From Modestobacter caceresii (GTDB lineage: Bacteria > Actinomycetota > Actinomycetes > Mycobacteriales > Geodermatophilaceae): DNA of 32,168 bases. Under the pieces are notes generated by a model. That model did no database searches. It saw nothing but the letters and a program-made list of their open reading frames with translations, and was not told the DNA's origin. This document shows, in pieces, positions 15,397 to 23,501 of this stretch (its first letter is position 1; the number at the start of each line of letters is the position of its first letter). The stretch lies in assembly GCF_000761485.1 (NCBI RefSeq), contig NZ_JPMX01000004.1, positions 1-32,168 on the forward strand. Reading direction: 5' to 3'. A program made the translations under genes and the position numbers.

Positions 15397-16041
15397 TCAC
15401 CAGCCGGCCTTCTCCTGGCCGGAGAGCTCCGCGATCGCCTCCATCACGCGGTCGGTGACCTCGCGCCGCGCCCTGCCCTTGCCCGCCAGGCCCCGGTGCT
15501 CGGGGAAGCTCAGCGGCTCCCCGAAGGTGACCCGCACCCGGTGCGGGCGCGGCCACTTCGCGCCGATCGGCTGCACCTCGTCGGTGCCGTGCACCGCGAC
15601 CGGCACCACGGGGCAGTCGGCGGTCAGCGCGAGCCAGGCCACGCCGGTCTTGCCGCGGCCGAGCCGGCCGTCGCGGGACCGGGTGCCCTCGGGGTAGACC
15701 CCGAACGCCTCCCCGGCCTGCAGCACCCCGAGCGCGGTGTCCAGCGTCGCCTGGGCGGCCCGGGCCTCCTGTCGCTCGACCGGCAGCGCGCCCAGCGCGG
15801 TGAACAGCGTGCGTGTGAGCCAGCCACCGATGCCTGGGCCGTGCCAGTACTCGGACTTGGCCAGGTAGCCGACCTTGCGCGGCGCCATCAACGGGATGGC
15901 GAAGCTGTCGATGAAGGAGAGGTGGTTGCTGGCCAGGATCACCGGGCCGGTGAGGGGGACGTTGGCCCGGCCGGTGACCTTGGGCCGGAAGGCGAGGACG
16001 AACAGCGGCCGGAGCACGAACCGGACGAGCAGGTAGAACAC
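15397..16041 (-). CDS. 1-acyl-sn-glycerol-3-phosphate acyltransferase (PlsC family)
   Basis: 214 residues from a GTG with an AAGGGGG site about 8 bases upstream. The acyltransferase motifs are present in order: ASNHLSFIDSF (the HX4D catalytic motif, here H-LSFI-D), GWLTRTLFTALGALPVER, YPEGTRSRDGRLGRGKTGVAWLAL (glycerophosphate-binding EGT) and CPVVPVAVHGTDEVQP. A hydrophobic N-terminus (FYLLVRFVLRPLFVLAF) suggests membrane association. It transfers a fatty acyl chain to lysophosphatidate or a related acceptor in phospholipid synthesis. Actinobacteria carry several paralogues, so the exact acceptor is uncertain. Confidence 0.92.
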   Translation of the reverse strand: MFYLLVRFVLRPLFVLAFRPKVTGRANVPLTGPVILASNHLSFIDSFAIPLMAPRKVGYLAKSEYWHGPGIGGWLTRTLFTALGALPVERQEARAAQATLDTALGVLQAGEAFGVYPEGTRSRDGRLGRGKTGVAWLALTADCPVVPVAVHGTDEVQPIGAKWPRPHRVRVTFGEPLSFPEHRGLAGKGRARREVTDRVMEAIAELSGQEKAGW

Positions 16042-16130
16042 GCCGCAGTCCCCCTTCCTCGTCCCGGCCTGCGTGACGCGGGTCCCGGCATCTTCTCCGA
16101 CGACCGCCGGGCCGGGACGGGCGGGTGCGC

Positions 16131-16853
16131 TCAGACGGAGCGGCCGGGCGGGGACGCGTCGTGCAGGATCTCCCGGACGTCGTCGGGCAGCGGGTGGCGG
16201 CCGCTGGCCGAGTCGACGATCGCGACGGCCACGTCGCGCACCTTGCGGTGGGTGTGGCTGGAGATGTGCGCCAGCAGGTCGAAGGCGACCTGGTCGCCGC
16301 AGCTCATGAGCAGCATCAGGACGCCCTTGGCCTGCTCGATGGCCGCTCGGCTGGCCATCGCGCTGCGCAGCTGCTCGACCTCGGTCTCCAGCTGGTGCAC
16401 GTGCTCGTCGGCGGGCTGGGGCGGGCGGCCCTCGGTGATGTCGACGACGAGGCCGGCCAGGGCGACCACCGCGCCGGACGCGTCGGTCTCCGGCTCGCAG
16501 ACGAGCACGACCGTCCGCTGTTCGCCGTCGGCGCGCACCACGCGGTGCTCGCGGGTGACGGCGGCGCCGGTGGTGCAGGCGACGGCGAGGGCCTCCTGGA
16601 CGGCGGGGCGGTCGGCCGGGTGCACGTGGGCGAGGAGGAGCTGGGCACCGGGCTGGGTGGAGCCGTCCGGCATGCCGTAGAGGGCGTGCAGCTCCGGCGA
16701 CCACCACCACCGCTCGGTGGTCAGGTCACCACGGAAGCGGCCGGTCGGTCGGGCGACGTCGGAGTCGACCGCGTGGAGCGCGCGGTGGACCCGGCCGGTC
16801 GCCCCGCTCGCGGTCGAGGGGGCGGGGTGGCGGTGGAGGGCGGAGGGCGACAT
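16131..16853 (-). CDS. PAS-ANTAR domain regulator (putative RNA-binding antiterminator)
   Basis: 240 residues. A PAS-like sensor (about 50-145) shows RFRGDLTTERWWWSPELHALYGMP, HVHPADRPAVQEAL and REHRVVRADGEQRTVVLVC. A short coiled-coil (DEHVHQLETEVEQLRSAM) leads to the ANTAR domain with the classic ASRAAIEQAKGVLMLLM helix and FDLLAHISSHTHRKVRDVA. ANTAR proteins bind dual-hairpin RNA leaders and prevent termination. No kinase or receiver domain is present, so a small ligand or cofactor sensed by PAS is more likely than phosphorylation. The start is uncertain: ATG 16853 was chosen; ATG 16934 would add 27 Gly/Ala-rich residues. About 206 bases upstream hold no gene. Confidence 0.85.
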   Translation of the reverse strand: MSPSALHRHPAPSTASGATGRVHRALHAVDSDVARPTGRFRGDLTTERWWWSPELHALYGMPDGSTQPGAQLLLAHVHPADRPAVQEALAVACTTGAAVTREHRVVRADGEQRTVVLVCEPETDASGAVVALAGLVVDITEGRPPQPADEHVHQLETEVEQLRSAMASRAAIEQAKGVLMLLMSCGDQVAFDLLAHISSHTHRKVRDVAVAIVDSASGRHPLPDDVREILHDASPPGRSV

Positions 16854-17059
16854 GGCATCAGCCGGTTTCTCTGCTGGCGCACCGGTTGCCCCGGTGGAGG
16901 TCGCCGAGCCGTTGGCTGGACCCGGGCGACCCATCGGGCCCGCAGGCCCGACCGCTCCAGTGCCCGAGAAGTTACCGCTCGTGTGCACGTCGTGCGCGCC
17001 TGCCCCCGCCCGTCGGAAGAGCCACGGGCCGGTCTGACCTGGGGTGACGGCCTGATCAC

Positions 17060-18523
17060 TCAGATGACGGTGGACGCCGGAGTCGTCGGGTGACCGCCCG
17101 CCAGGCTGAGGGTCCCGGCGAGGGACGCGAGCACGTCGACCGCGGCCCGGAGCTCGTCGGCCGGCCGGGTGAACGGCAGCCGCAGGTGGTCGTCGAAGGC
17201 GTGCCCGGTGCCGAAGACCCGCCCCTCGGCCAGCAGGACGCCCTGGGTGGCCGCCCCCGCGGTGAGCGCGGCCGAGCTCAGCCCCGGCGGCAGGGCGCAC
17301 CACAGGGAGAGCCCGCCCGACGGCGGGTGCACCCGCCACTGCGGCAGTCGGGCGGCCAGTGCGGCGAGCAGGGCGTCCCGCTGGGTCCGAAGCTGCTCGC
17401 GGCGCCAGGTCAGCACGGCGTCGAGGTCCTGCACGAGGGTGGTCGCCGCGAGCTGGTCCAGCAGGCCGACGGAGAGCTGACGCCGCCCCAGCACCGCACC
17501 CAGTCGAGCGGCCAGGGCGGCGTCGGCGCGCAGCCAGCCGATCCGCAGCCCGCCCCAGACCGGCTTGGCCAGCCCGCCGACGGTCACCGTCGCGGTGTCG
17601 GGCAGCCCGGCGGCGTACGGCGGCCGCGGGCCGCCGTCCGGGCCCTCGTCCAGGTACAGCTCGGCGCACGACTCGTCCACCAGTGTCAGCACGCCCTGCT
17701 GCCAGAGGGTCGCGGCCAGTCGGCGGCGCCCGGCGGCGGACAGCCTGGCACCGGTCGGGTTGGTGAAGTCGGGGATGAGCACGGCCATTCGTGGGCCGCT
17801 CTGCCGGGCGGCGAGGTGCGCCGCCTCCACGAGGTCGTCGGGACGGCGCTCGTCGACCGGGACCGGCACCAGCCGGGCGCCCACGCTCTCCACCAGACGC
17901 AGGGCGCCGGGGTAGCTGGGGTGTTCCACCAGCACCCGGTCGCCCGGCTCGAGCAGGGCCTCGGCGACCACCGCGGAGGCATCGCCGACGCCGGAGGTGA
18001 CGACGACCTGGTCGGGGTCGGTCGGCAGACCGCGCGCGGTGAACCGGCCGGCGATCGCGGCGCGCAGCTCCGGCAGGCCACCGGGGGCGTACCCGTGACC
18101 GGCGGTGTAGGCCGGGAGCCGGCGCATCGCCTGCTCGTAGGCCGGCTCCAGCTGGGGTGCGGCCGACGGCGCCGCATGCGCCAGGTCGATCAGGCCGGGG
18201 ACGTCCCGGGGCAGCCAGCCGGCCGAGGTCGAGGCGCCGCTGGGCACCTCGACCACCGTGCCCGAGCCCTGCCGGGTGCGCGCCCAGCCGTCCTCCCGCA
18301 GTACCCGGTAGGCCGAGGCGATGGTGACCCGGCTGGTGTCCAGGGCCGCGGCGAGGTCGCGCTCGGCGGGCAGCCGGGTGCCCGCGGGGAGCTGGCCGGC
18401 CAGCACCAGCTCGCGGACCCGCCGGGCCAGCCCGGCGTACCGGGGACCCGGCAGGGCCGTGACCGGCCCGATGAGCGCGGCGACCTCGTGGGTCGAACTG
18501 GCCTGGTGGACGTCGACTGGCAT
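17060..18523 (-). CDS. MocR-type transcriptional regulator (GntR DNA-binding plus aminotransferase fold)
   Basis: 487 residues. The N-terminal GntR winged helix (about 25-95) reads YAGLARRVRELVLAGQLPAG, LPAERDLAAALDTSRVTIASAYRVLREDGW and RQGSGTVVE. The C-terminal part is a class I aminotransferase-like domain: HGYAPGGLPELRAAIA, VVTSGVGDASAVVAEALLEPGD, IPDFTNPTGARL and the PLP-lysine candidate K320 in VGGLAKPVWGGLRIGWLRA. MocR proteins sense PLP-linked metabolites (PdxR, GabR, TauR are examples) and often control a divergent gene. The chosen ATG overlaps an inverted repeat (GGACCA/TGGTCC) that could be its own operator. Confidence 0.93.
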   Translation of the reverse strand: MPVDVHQASSTHEVAALIGPVTALPGPRYAGLARRVRELVLAGQLPAGTRLPAERDLAAALDTSRVTIASAYRVLREDGWARTRQGSGTVVEVPSGASTSAGWLPRDVPGLIDLAHAAPSAAPQLEPAYEQAMRRLPAYTAGHGYAPGGLPELRAAIAGRFTARGLPTDPDQVVVTSGVGDASAVVAEALLEPGDRVLVEHPSYPGALRLVESVGARLVPVPVDERRPDDLVEAAHLAARQSGPRMAVLIPDFTNPTGARLSAAGRRRLAATLWQQGVLTLVDESCAELYLDEGPDGGPRPPYAAGLPDTATVTVGGLAKPVWGGLRIGWLRADAALAARLGAVLGRRQLSVGLLDQLAATTLVQDLDAVLTWRREQLRTQRDALLAALAARLPQWRVHPPSGGLSLWCALPPGLSSAALTAGAATQGVLLAEGRVFGTGHAFDDHLRLPFTRPADELRAAVDVLASLAGTLSLAGGHPTTPASTVI

Positions 18524-18524
18524 G

Positions 18525-18547
18525 GGACCACTGTGCCGGATTGGTCC
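18525..18547. promoter_or_regulatory. Candidate MocR operator overlapping its own start
   Basis: GGACCA (18525-18530) and TGGTCC (18542-18547) form an inverted repeat with an 11-base spacer, one base from the MocR ATG. On the minus strand a CACAGT -10-like element ends 6 bases before the ATG. Placement suggests autorepression; this is inferred. Confidence 0.5.
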
Positions 18548-18583
18548 GCTTCGCGGGACCTCCGCCGATGCCAGTGTCGGTGG

Positions 18584-18905
18584 TATGCCTCCCGGAAGTG
18601 GTCTCGTCGTCCTGATCGGCCTGCTCGTGATCGCGGGTGCCCTCGCCGGTGCCACGCTGCTGGTGACCCTGCGCGGCGGTCTGGGTCCGGCCGACCCGCC
18701 GGCCAGTCACCCGCGCACCGACCCGGCCGGCTTCCCCACGCCGTCCGAGCCCCGGGGTGCGCTGCGGCGCCGCCCGAGGGTGCCCCGTCAGGCGGAGCGG
18801 CCCCGACGGCCCACTCGGCTCAGCCCCGCAAGGGCGGCGGCCGCCGTCCACACCGCTCGGGAGAGCCGGACGGCCCGGCGGATGTCGCCGCGCACGGGGG
18901 GCTGA
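18584..18905 (+). CDS. Possible small single-span membrane protein, divergent from the MocR gene
   Basis: About 107 residues. It starts MPPGSG and has one strong hydrophobic helix (LVVLIGLLVIAGALAGATLL), then a Pro-rich hydrophilic part (PADPPASHPRTDPAGFPTPSEP). The last third overlaps the end of cobD on the other strand and looks like an Arg-rich shadow. Without it the 264 bases between the MocR gene and cobD would be empty. MocR regulators often control the divergent gene, which slightly favours reality. No ribosome site is evident. Confidence 0.35.
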
Positions 18906-19741
18906 CCGTCGCCCAGCGTGGGCCGCTCCTCCACCCGGGTGCCGTAGACGTTGCGGCCGCCCAGTCGCAGCCCCAGGGCACCGGCCAGCGCGGCCTCGCA
19001 CCGGCCGGCGTTCGGGCTCGGGTGGGCGGCGCCGTCCCGGTGCCAGGCCCGCCAGGCGTCGGCGGGCGACCCCCCGGTCAGCGGCGCGACGGCCACGGTC
19101 AGCAGGGCGGTCAGCCGGGCCGGCAACCAGTTCAGGACGTCGTCGAAGCGGGCCGCGGCCCAGCCGAAGCGGGCGTACCGCGCCGACCGGTACCCGACCA
19201 TCGCGTCCAGGGTGTTGGCCGCGCGGTAGCCGAGCAGCCCGGGCAGGCCGGCGACCGCACCCCAGAAGAGCGGGGCGACGGCGGCGTCCGAGGTGTTCTC
19301 CGCGACCGACTCCACGGTGGCCCGCACCAGCTCCGCCTCGCCGAGGCCGCTGGGGTCACGGCCGGCCAGGGTGGACAGGTGCGCCCGGGCGGCCGGCAGG
19401 TCCCCGGCTTCCAGGTGCCCCGCCATGGTGTCCGCCGCCCGGCCCAGCGAGGTGCCACCGAGCACGGCCCAGGTGGCTCCGGCCGTCACCAGGGTCCGGG
19501 CGCCCGGCCGGTCGGCGGTCGCCCGGTGCAGGACGGCGCCCAGCGCGGTCGCCGTCCCGACGCAGACGGTGGTGTAGCCGGCCCCTGCGGCCCGCGAGTC
19601 GCGCCAGACCCGGCGCTCCAGCGCGGCGGCCGCCCGGCCGAAACCGGCCACCGGGTGCCCGCGGCGCGGGTCGGCGAGCAGCAGGTCGGCGAGGGCGCCG
19701 AGGGCGAGCCCGGCGGCGGTCGGAGCGGGCCGGGTGCGCAT
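18788..19741 (-). CDS. cobD: Adenosylcobinamide-phosphate synthase (CobD/CbiB)
   Basis: 317 residues. It joins aminopropanol (or its phosphate) to adenosylcobyric acid at the membrane. Diagnostic segments are LADLLLADPRRGHPVAGFGRAA, VRATVESVAENTSDAAVAPLF, YRAANTLDAMVGYRSARYARFGW, SPNAGRCEAALAGALGLRLGG and the C-terminal ERPTLGDGQPP. Several hydrophobic helices agree with a membrane enzyme. An in-frame GTG at 19750 adds three residues. I chose the ATG at 19739-19741 because TACAGT (19749-19754) stands 7 bases upstream, fitting a leaderless start. It diverges from def-cobL-cobM. Confidence 0.95.
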   Translation of the reverse strand: MRTRPAPTAAGLALGALADLLLADPRRGHPVAGFGRAAAALERRVWRDSRAAGAGYTTVCVGTATALGAVLHRATADRPGARTLVTAGATWAVLGGTSLGRAADTMAGHLEAGDLPAARAHLSTLAGRDPSGLGEAELVRATVESVAENTSDAAVAPLFWGAVAGLPGLLGYRAANTLDAMVGYRSARYARFGWAAARFDDVLNWLPARLTALLTVAVAPLTGGSPADAWRAWHRDGAAHPSPNAGRCEAALAGALGLRLGGRNVYGTRVEERPTLGDGQPPVRGDIRRAVRLSRAVWTAAAALAGLSRVGRRGRSA

Positions 19742-19748
19742 CGCGGTC

Positions 19749-19777
19749 ACTGTAGGCAGCGGGGCACTCCCTAGGAT
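19749..19777. promoter_or_regulatory. Divergent leaderless promoters of cobD and def-cobL-cobM
   Basis: Minus strand TACAGT (19749-19754) ends 7 bases before the cobD ATG. Plus strand TAGGAT (19772-19777) ends 8 bases before the def ATG. The 44-base gap leaves no room for a long leader or riboswitch. Confidence 0.65.
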
Positions 19778-19785
19778 CGACGGTC

Positions 19786-20343
19786 ATGCGCCTGCCCGGC
19801 CGTTACGACGGCGTCGCCCGGCCGATCGTCACCTACGGCAGCAACCCGGTGCTGCACCGGCCGTGTGCCCCGGTGACCGAGTTCGACCGGGGGCTGCGGC
19901 ACCTGGTCCTGGACATGTTCGCCAGCATGACCGCCGCCGACGGGGTCGGGCTGGCCGCCAACCAGATCGGCGTCGACGCACGGGTGTTCGTCATCGACTG
20001 CCCGGACGCCGACGGCGAGGACGTCATCGGCTACGTGGTCAACCCCGTGCTCACCGTGCTCGACCCGGTCGGGGACGAGCCGCCGGTCGAGCTGACCGAG
20101 GAGGGCTGCCTCTCGGTGCCGGGTCCCTACGCCGAGCTGGAGCGCGCCTTCCGGGCCCGGGTCGACGGGGTCGACCTGCAGGGGGAGCCCATCGCGATCG
20201 AGGCGACCGGCATGGCCGCGCGCTGCCTCCAGCACGAGGTCGACCACCTCGACGGGACCGTCTACGTCGACCGGCTGCCCGCCGACCTGCGGGAGCGACT
20301 GCTGGCCGAGGCCGCCGGCCCCGAGGGCGACCTGCCCGCATGA
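19786..20343 (+). CDS. def: Peptide deformylase
   Basis: 185 residues. It removes the formyl group from new proteins' N-terminal methionine. All three family motifs are intact: GVGLAANQIG (about 46-55), EGCLS with the metal ligand Cys108, and QHEVDHLDG with His150, Glu151 and His154. The start is a leaderless-type ATG. Its stop overlaps the cobL ATG (ATGA), so a housekeeping enzyme leads a cobalamin operon. Actinobacteria usually have more than one def gene; whether this is the main copy cannot be told. Confidence 0.96.
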   Translation: MRLPGRYDGVARPIVTYGSNPVLHRPCAPVTEFDRGLRHLVLDMFASMTAADGVGLAANQIGVDARVFVIDCPDADGEDVIGYVVNPVLTVLDPVGDEPPVELTEEGCLSVPGPYAELERAFRARVDGVDLQGEPIAIEATGMAARCLQHEVDHLDGTVYVDRLPADLRERLLAEAAGPEGDLPA

Positions 20344-21551
20344 GCGGGTTCTCCGTCACGGTCGTCGGCGTGGGGGCAGACGGCTGGGACGGGCTCTCCC
20401 CGGCCGCCCGTCAGGCGATCTCGGCGGCGGAGGTGCTGCGGGGGAGCGCCCGTCAGCTGGGGCTGGTGCCCCCGGACGTCGTCGCCGAGCGGGTGCCCTG
20501 GCCCTCGCCGATGGGTCCCGCCCTGGCCGACCTGCCCGCGGCCCACCCGGGGCGCCACGTCGTCGTGCTCGCCAGCGGTGACCCGATGCTCTCCGGCGTC
20601 GGCACCTCGCTGGTCCGGCTGTTCGGCGCCGACGCCGTCGAGGTGGTGCCGCACCCGTCGTCGGTGACGCTGGCCTGCGCCCGGCTGGGCTGGGCGGTGG
20701 AGGAGACGACGGTGGTCTCCGTCGTCGGCCGGCCGGTCTCGCTCGTCCTGCCGCACGCCACTCCGGGCCGGCGGCTGCTGGTGCTGGGCTCGGACACCCG
20801 GACGCCGGCCGACGTCGCCGCCCTGCTCGCCGGGTCCGGCTCCGGCGCCAGCCGGCTCACCGCACTGGCCCAGCTCGGCGGTCCTGCCGAGCGCCGGTTC
20901 ACCGGCACCGCCGCCGGGTGGCCGCACCCGGAGACCGACCCGCTGGTGCTCACCGCCGTCGAGGTGGTCGCCGACCCGGGCAGCGTGCCGCTGCCGACCG
21001 TCCCGGGCCTGCCCGACGACGCCTACTCCTCCGACGGGCAGCTGACCAAGCGCGACGTCCGGGCCGTGACGCTCTCCCGGCTCGGCCCGCTGCCCGGGCA
21101 GCTGCTCTGGGACGTCGGGGCGGGAGCCGGCTCGATCGGCATCGAGTGGATGCGGGTGCACCCCTCGTGCCGGGCGGTCGCCGTGGAGTCCGACCCGGTC
21201 CGCGTCCAGCGGATCGGCCGGAACGCCGAGCGGCTCGGCGTCCCCGACCTGCAGGTGGTCGAGGGGGAGGCGCCCGGCGCGCTGCTCGGGCTGCCGCAGC
21301 CGGACGCCGTCTTCGTCGGGGGCGGCGCGACGACACCGCTGCTGCTGGACACCGTCTGGGAGGTCCTCGCCCCGGGCGGTCGGCTGGTGGTGAACGCGGT
21401 GACGGTGGAGAGCGAGGCGGTGCTCGCCGAGTGGCACGGCCGCTGCGGTGGCTCGTTGACCCGGCTGTCGGTCGCCCGGGCCGAGCCGGTCGGCGGCTTC
21501 ACCGGCTGGAAGCCCGCGATGCCCGTGACGATCTGGAGCGTGACCCGATGA
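20340..21551 (+). CDS. cobL: Precorrin-6Y C5,15-methyltransferase (decarboxylating) CobL
   Basis: 403 residues, a fusion of CbiE-like and CbiT-like domains as in CobL. The N-terminal tetrapyrrole methylase (about 1-200) shows VTVVGVGADGWDGLSPAAR, VVVLASGDPMLSGVGTSL and VVPHPSSVTLACARLGW. The C-terminal SAM methyltransferase (about 210-400) shows DGQLTKRDVRAVTLSRL, LWDVGAGAGSIGIEWMR and DAVFVGGGATTPLL. It methylates C5 and C15 and decarboxylates the C12 acetate. Translation is probably coupled to def upstream and cobM downstream by 4-base overlaps. Confidence 0.97.
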   Translation: MSGFSVTVVGVGADGWDGLSPAARQAISAAEVLRGSARQLGLVPPDVVAERVPWPSPMGPALADLPAAHPGRHVVVLASGDPMLSGVGTSLVRLFGADAVEVVPHPSSVTLACARLGWAVEETTVVSVVGRPVSLVLPHATPGRRLLVLGSDTRTPADVAALLAGSGSGASRLTALAQLGGPAERRFTGTAAGWPHPETDPLVLTAVEVVADPGSVPLPTVPGLPDDAYSSDGQLTKRDVRAVTLSRLGPLPGQLLWDVGAGAGSIGIEWMRVHPSCRAVAVESDPVRVQRIGRNAERLGVPDLQVVEGEAPGALLGLPQPDAVFVGGGATTPLLLDTVWEVLAPGGRLVVNAVTVESEAVLAEWHGRCGGSLTRLSVARAEPVGGFTGWKPAMPVTIWSVTR

Positions 21552-22288
21552 CCGTCCACTTCATCGGGGCGGGGCCGGGGGCCGCCGATCTGGTCACCGT
21601 GCGGGCCGCGCGGCTGATCGCGTCGTCCCCGGTCTGCCTCTACGCCGGTGCACTGGTGCCCCGCGAACTGCTGGACACCGCCCCGGCGGGTGCCCGGCTG
21701 GTGGACACCGCCGACCTGGACCTCGACCAGATCACCGCGGAGCTGGTCGCCGCGCACGAGGCCGGGCTGGACGTCGCCCGGCTGCACTCCGGTGACCCCT
21801 CGGTCTACAGCGCGATGGCCGAGCAGATGCGCCGGCTCGACGCGGCGGGCTTGCCCTACGACGTCGTCCCCGGCGTGCCCGCGTTCGCCGCGGCGGCCGC
21901 GTCGCTGAAGCGCGAGCTGACCGTGCCCGGGGTGGGGCAGACCGTCGTCCTCACCCGGACGTCGGCGCGGTCGACGCCGATGCCGCCGGGGGAGACGCTC
22001 GCCGCCTACGCGGCCACCGGCGCGACGCTGGTGCTGCACCTGGCCGTGCAGCGGATGGACGCCCTCGCCCCGGAGCTGGCCGCGCACTACGGCGCCGACT
22101 GCCCGGTGGCGGTGGTCGCCAAGGCGAGCCGGGACGACGAGCTGGTGCTGCGCGGCACGCTCGCCGACATCGCCGCGCAGGTGGCCGACGCCGGGGTGCG
22201 CCGGACGGCGGTGGTGATCGTCGGCCGGGTGCTCGCCGCCGAGCAGTTCCTGGACAGCCACCTCTACTCGACGACGCGATGCCGCTGA
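21548..22288 (+). CDS. cobM: Precorrin-4 C11-methyltransferase CobM
   Basis: 246 residues, the usual length. MTVHFIGAGPGAADLVTVRAARLI is the standard CobM/CbiF start, followed by CLYAGALVPRELL, ARLHSGDPSVYSAMAEQM, DVVPGVPAFAAAAASLKRELTVPGVGQTVVLTR in adjoining blocks, and the C-terminal YSTTRCR (family members end H-Y-----R-R). It uses S-adenosylmethionine to methylate C11. It ends 2 bases before the convergent end of cbiD. Confidence 0.97.
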   Translation: MTVHFIGAGPGAADLVTVRAARLIASSPVCLYAGALVPRELLDTAPAGARLVDTADLDLDQITAELVAAHEAGLDVARLHSGDPSVYSAMAEQMRRLDAAGLPYDVVPGVPAFAAAAASLKRELTVPGVGQTVVLTRTSARSTPMPPGETLAAYAATGATLVLHLAVQRMDALAPELAAHYGADCPVAVVAKASRDDELVLRGTLADIAAQVADAGVRRTAVVIVGRVLAAEQFLDSHLYSTTRCR

Positions 22289-22290
22289 GG

Positions 22291-23373
22291 TCAGCCGCGG
22301 CCGACGATGGTGCCGGCGCGGTCGATCACCACGACGTCGACCTCGACCGGGGCGCCGAGCAGCACCCCCTCGGCGGTGCGGCGGGCGCCGGCGGCGACCA
22401 GGTCGCCCAGCGGGAAGCCGGCGGCGGCGCACTGCTGCAGGGCGTCCAGCGCGGTGTTCGCCTGCCGTACGCCCTCGACCAGGGCCGGCCCGCCGCCGGC
22501 CTCGGCCACGAGCTGGGCGAGTGCGGCGAACGACACCTGCGAGCGGGCCGAGTGCAGGTCCAGGTGCCCCTCGGCGAGCTTGGCCAGCTTGCCGATGCCA
22601 CCGGCCACGGTCAGCCGCGGCACCGGGTGCCGGCGCAGGTACTTCAGCACCGCGCCGGCGAAGTCGCCCATGTCCAGCAGTGCGTCCTCGGGCAGGCCGT
22701 ACAGCTCCTGGGCCACCCGTTCGCTGGTCGAGCCGGTGCACCCGGCGACGTGCTCCCGCCCGGCGGCGCGGGCCACGTCGATGCCGCGGCGGATCGAGTC
22801 GATCCAGGACGAGCACGAGTAGGGGACGACGACGCCCGTCGTCCCGAGGATCGACAGGCCGCCGAGGATGCCCAGCCGTGGGTTCCAGGTCCTGCGGGCC
22901 AGCTCCGCGCCACCGGCCACGGACACCTCGACGACGACGTCCCCGCTCCCGCCGTGTCGCTGGGCGACGGCGGTCACGTGCTCGGTCATCAGCCGGCGCG
23001 GCACCGGGTTGATCGCCGGCTCGCCCACCGCCAGCGGCAGGCCGGGCTTGGTCACCGTGCCCACGCCCTCGCCGGCCCGGAAGACCACGCCGCTGCCCGG
23101 GTCGCCGCGGGTCACGCGGGCGGAGACCAGCGCGCCGTGGGTGACGTCGGGGTCGTCGCCGGCGTCCTTGACGATGCCCGCCGAGGCGCCGTCCCGGTCC
23201 ATGGACTCACGCGCCAGGGCGAAGGACGGGTGCCTGTCGTTGGGCAGGTCGATCGAGACCGGGTCGGGGAACTCGCCGGTCAGCAGCGCGGTGTAGGCGG
23301 CGGTGGTGGCCGCGGTCGCGCAGGCGCCCGTCGTCCAGCCGTGCCGCAGCCCGCTGCTGCCGTCCCTGCTCAC
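22291..23373 (-). CDS. cbiD: Cobalt-precorrin-5B C1-methyltransferase CbiD
   Basis: 360 residues from a GTG (SRDGSSGLRHGWTTGACATAA follows). The R-GwTTGaCAtAA motif is the CbiD hallmark. Other conserved blocks are LPNDRHPSF, GVGTVTKPGLPLAVGEPAINPVPR, TWNPRLGILGGLSILGTTGVVVPYS and VAGGIGKLAKLAEGHLDLHS, with SARSQVSFAALA after it. CbiD methylates C1 and belongs by name to the anaerobic route, while its neighbours CobL, CobM and CobK carry aerobic names. Family members are nonetheless found in many actinobacteria lacking CobF. The frame extends 26 codons upstream, but that part is Arg-rich with no conserved features. Confidence 0.95.
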   Translation of the reverse strand: MSRDGSSGLRHGWTTGACATAATTAAYTALLTGEFPDPVSIDLPNDRHPSFALARESMDRDGASAGIVKDAGDDPDVTHGALVSARVTRGDPGSGVVFRAGEGVGTVTKPGLPLAVGEPAINPVPRRLMTEHVTAVAQRHGGSGDVVVEVSVAGGAELARRTWNPRLGILGGLSILGTTGVVVPYSCSSWIDSIRRGIDVARAAGREHVAGCTGSTSERVAQELYGLPEDALLDMGDFAGAVLKYLRRHPVPRLTVAGGIGKLAKLAEGHLDLHSARSQVSFAALAQLVAEAGGGPALVEGVRQANTALDALQQCAAAGFPLGDLVAAGARRTAEGVLLGAPVEVDVVVIDRAGTIVGRG

Positions 23374-23501
23374 GGGACCATCGTGCCTGGCCCGGGCCGA
23401 ACGCCGGTGCCGACCTCGATCACATCGAGTGGCGGGCTGTCGACGCCTCACCGGCCGGCAGACGTGGACGACTCGACACTCGAGGGTGACGGAGGCCCGG
23501 G

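Noticed and set aside
16061-16118. Inverted repeat GTCCCGGCC/GGCCGGGAC between the PAS-ANTAR and PlsC genes as a terminator
   Set aside because: The arms are 40 bases apart, with an alternative closer partner at 16082, in very GC-rich DNA where such matches arise by chance.
16854-19001. Continuation of the PAS-ANTAR frame upstream across the MocR and cobD region
   Set aside because: The upstream part is Arg/Pro-rich and out of frame with the MocR gene on the same strand; only the part from about 16853 has domain features.
17090-19774. Very long plus-strand open frame opposite the MocR gene and cobD
   Set aside because: Antisense to two strongly supported genes; compositionally biased translation with no motif.
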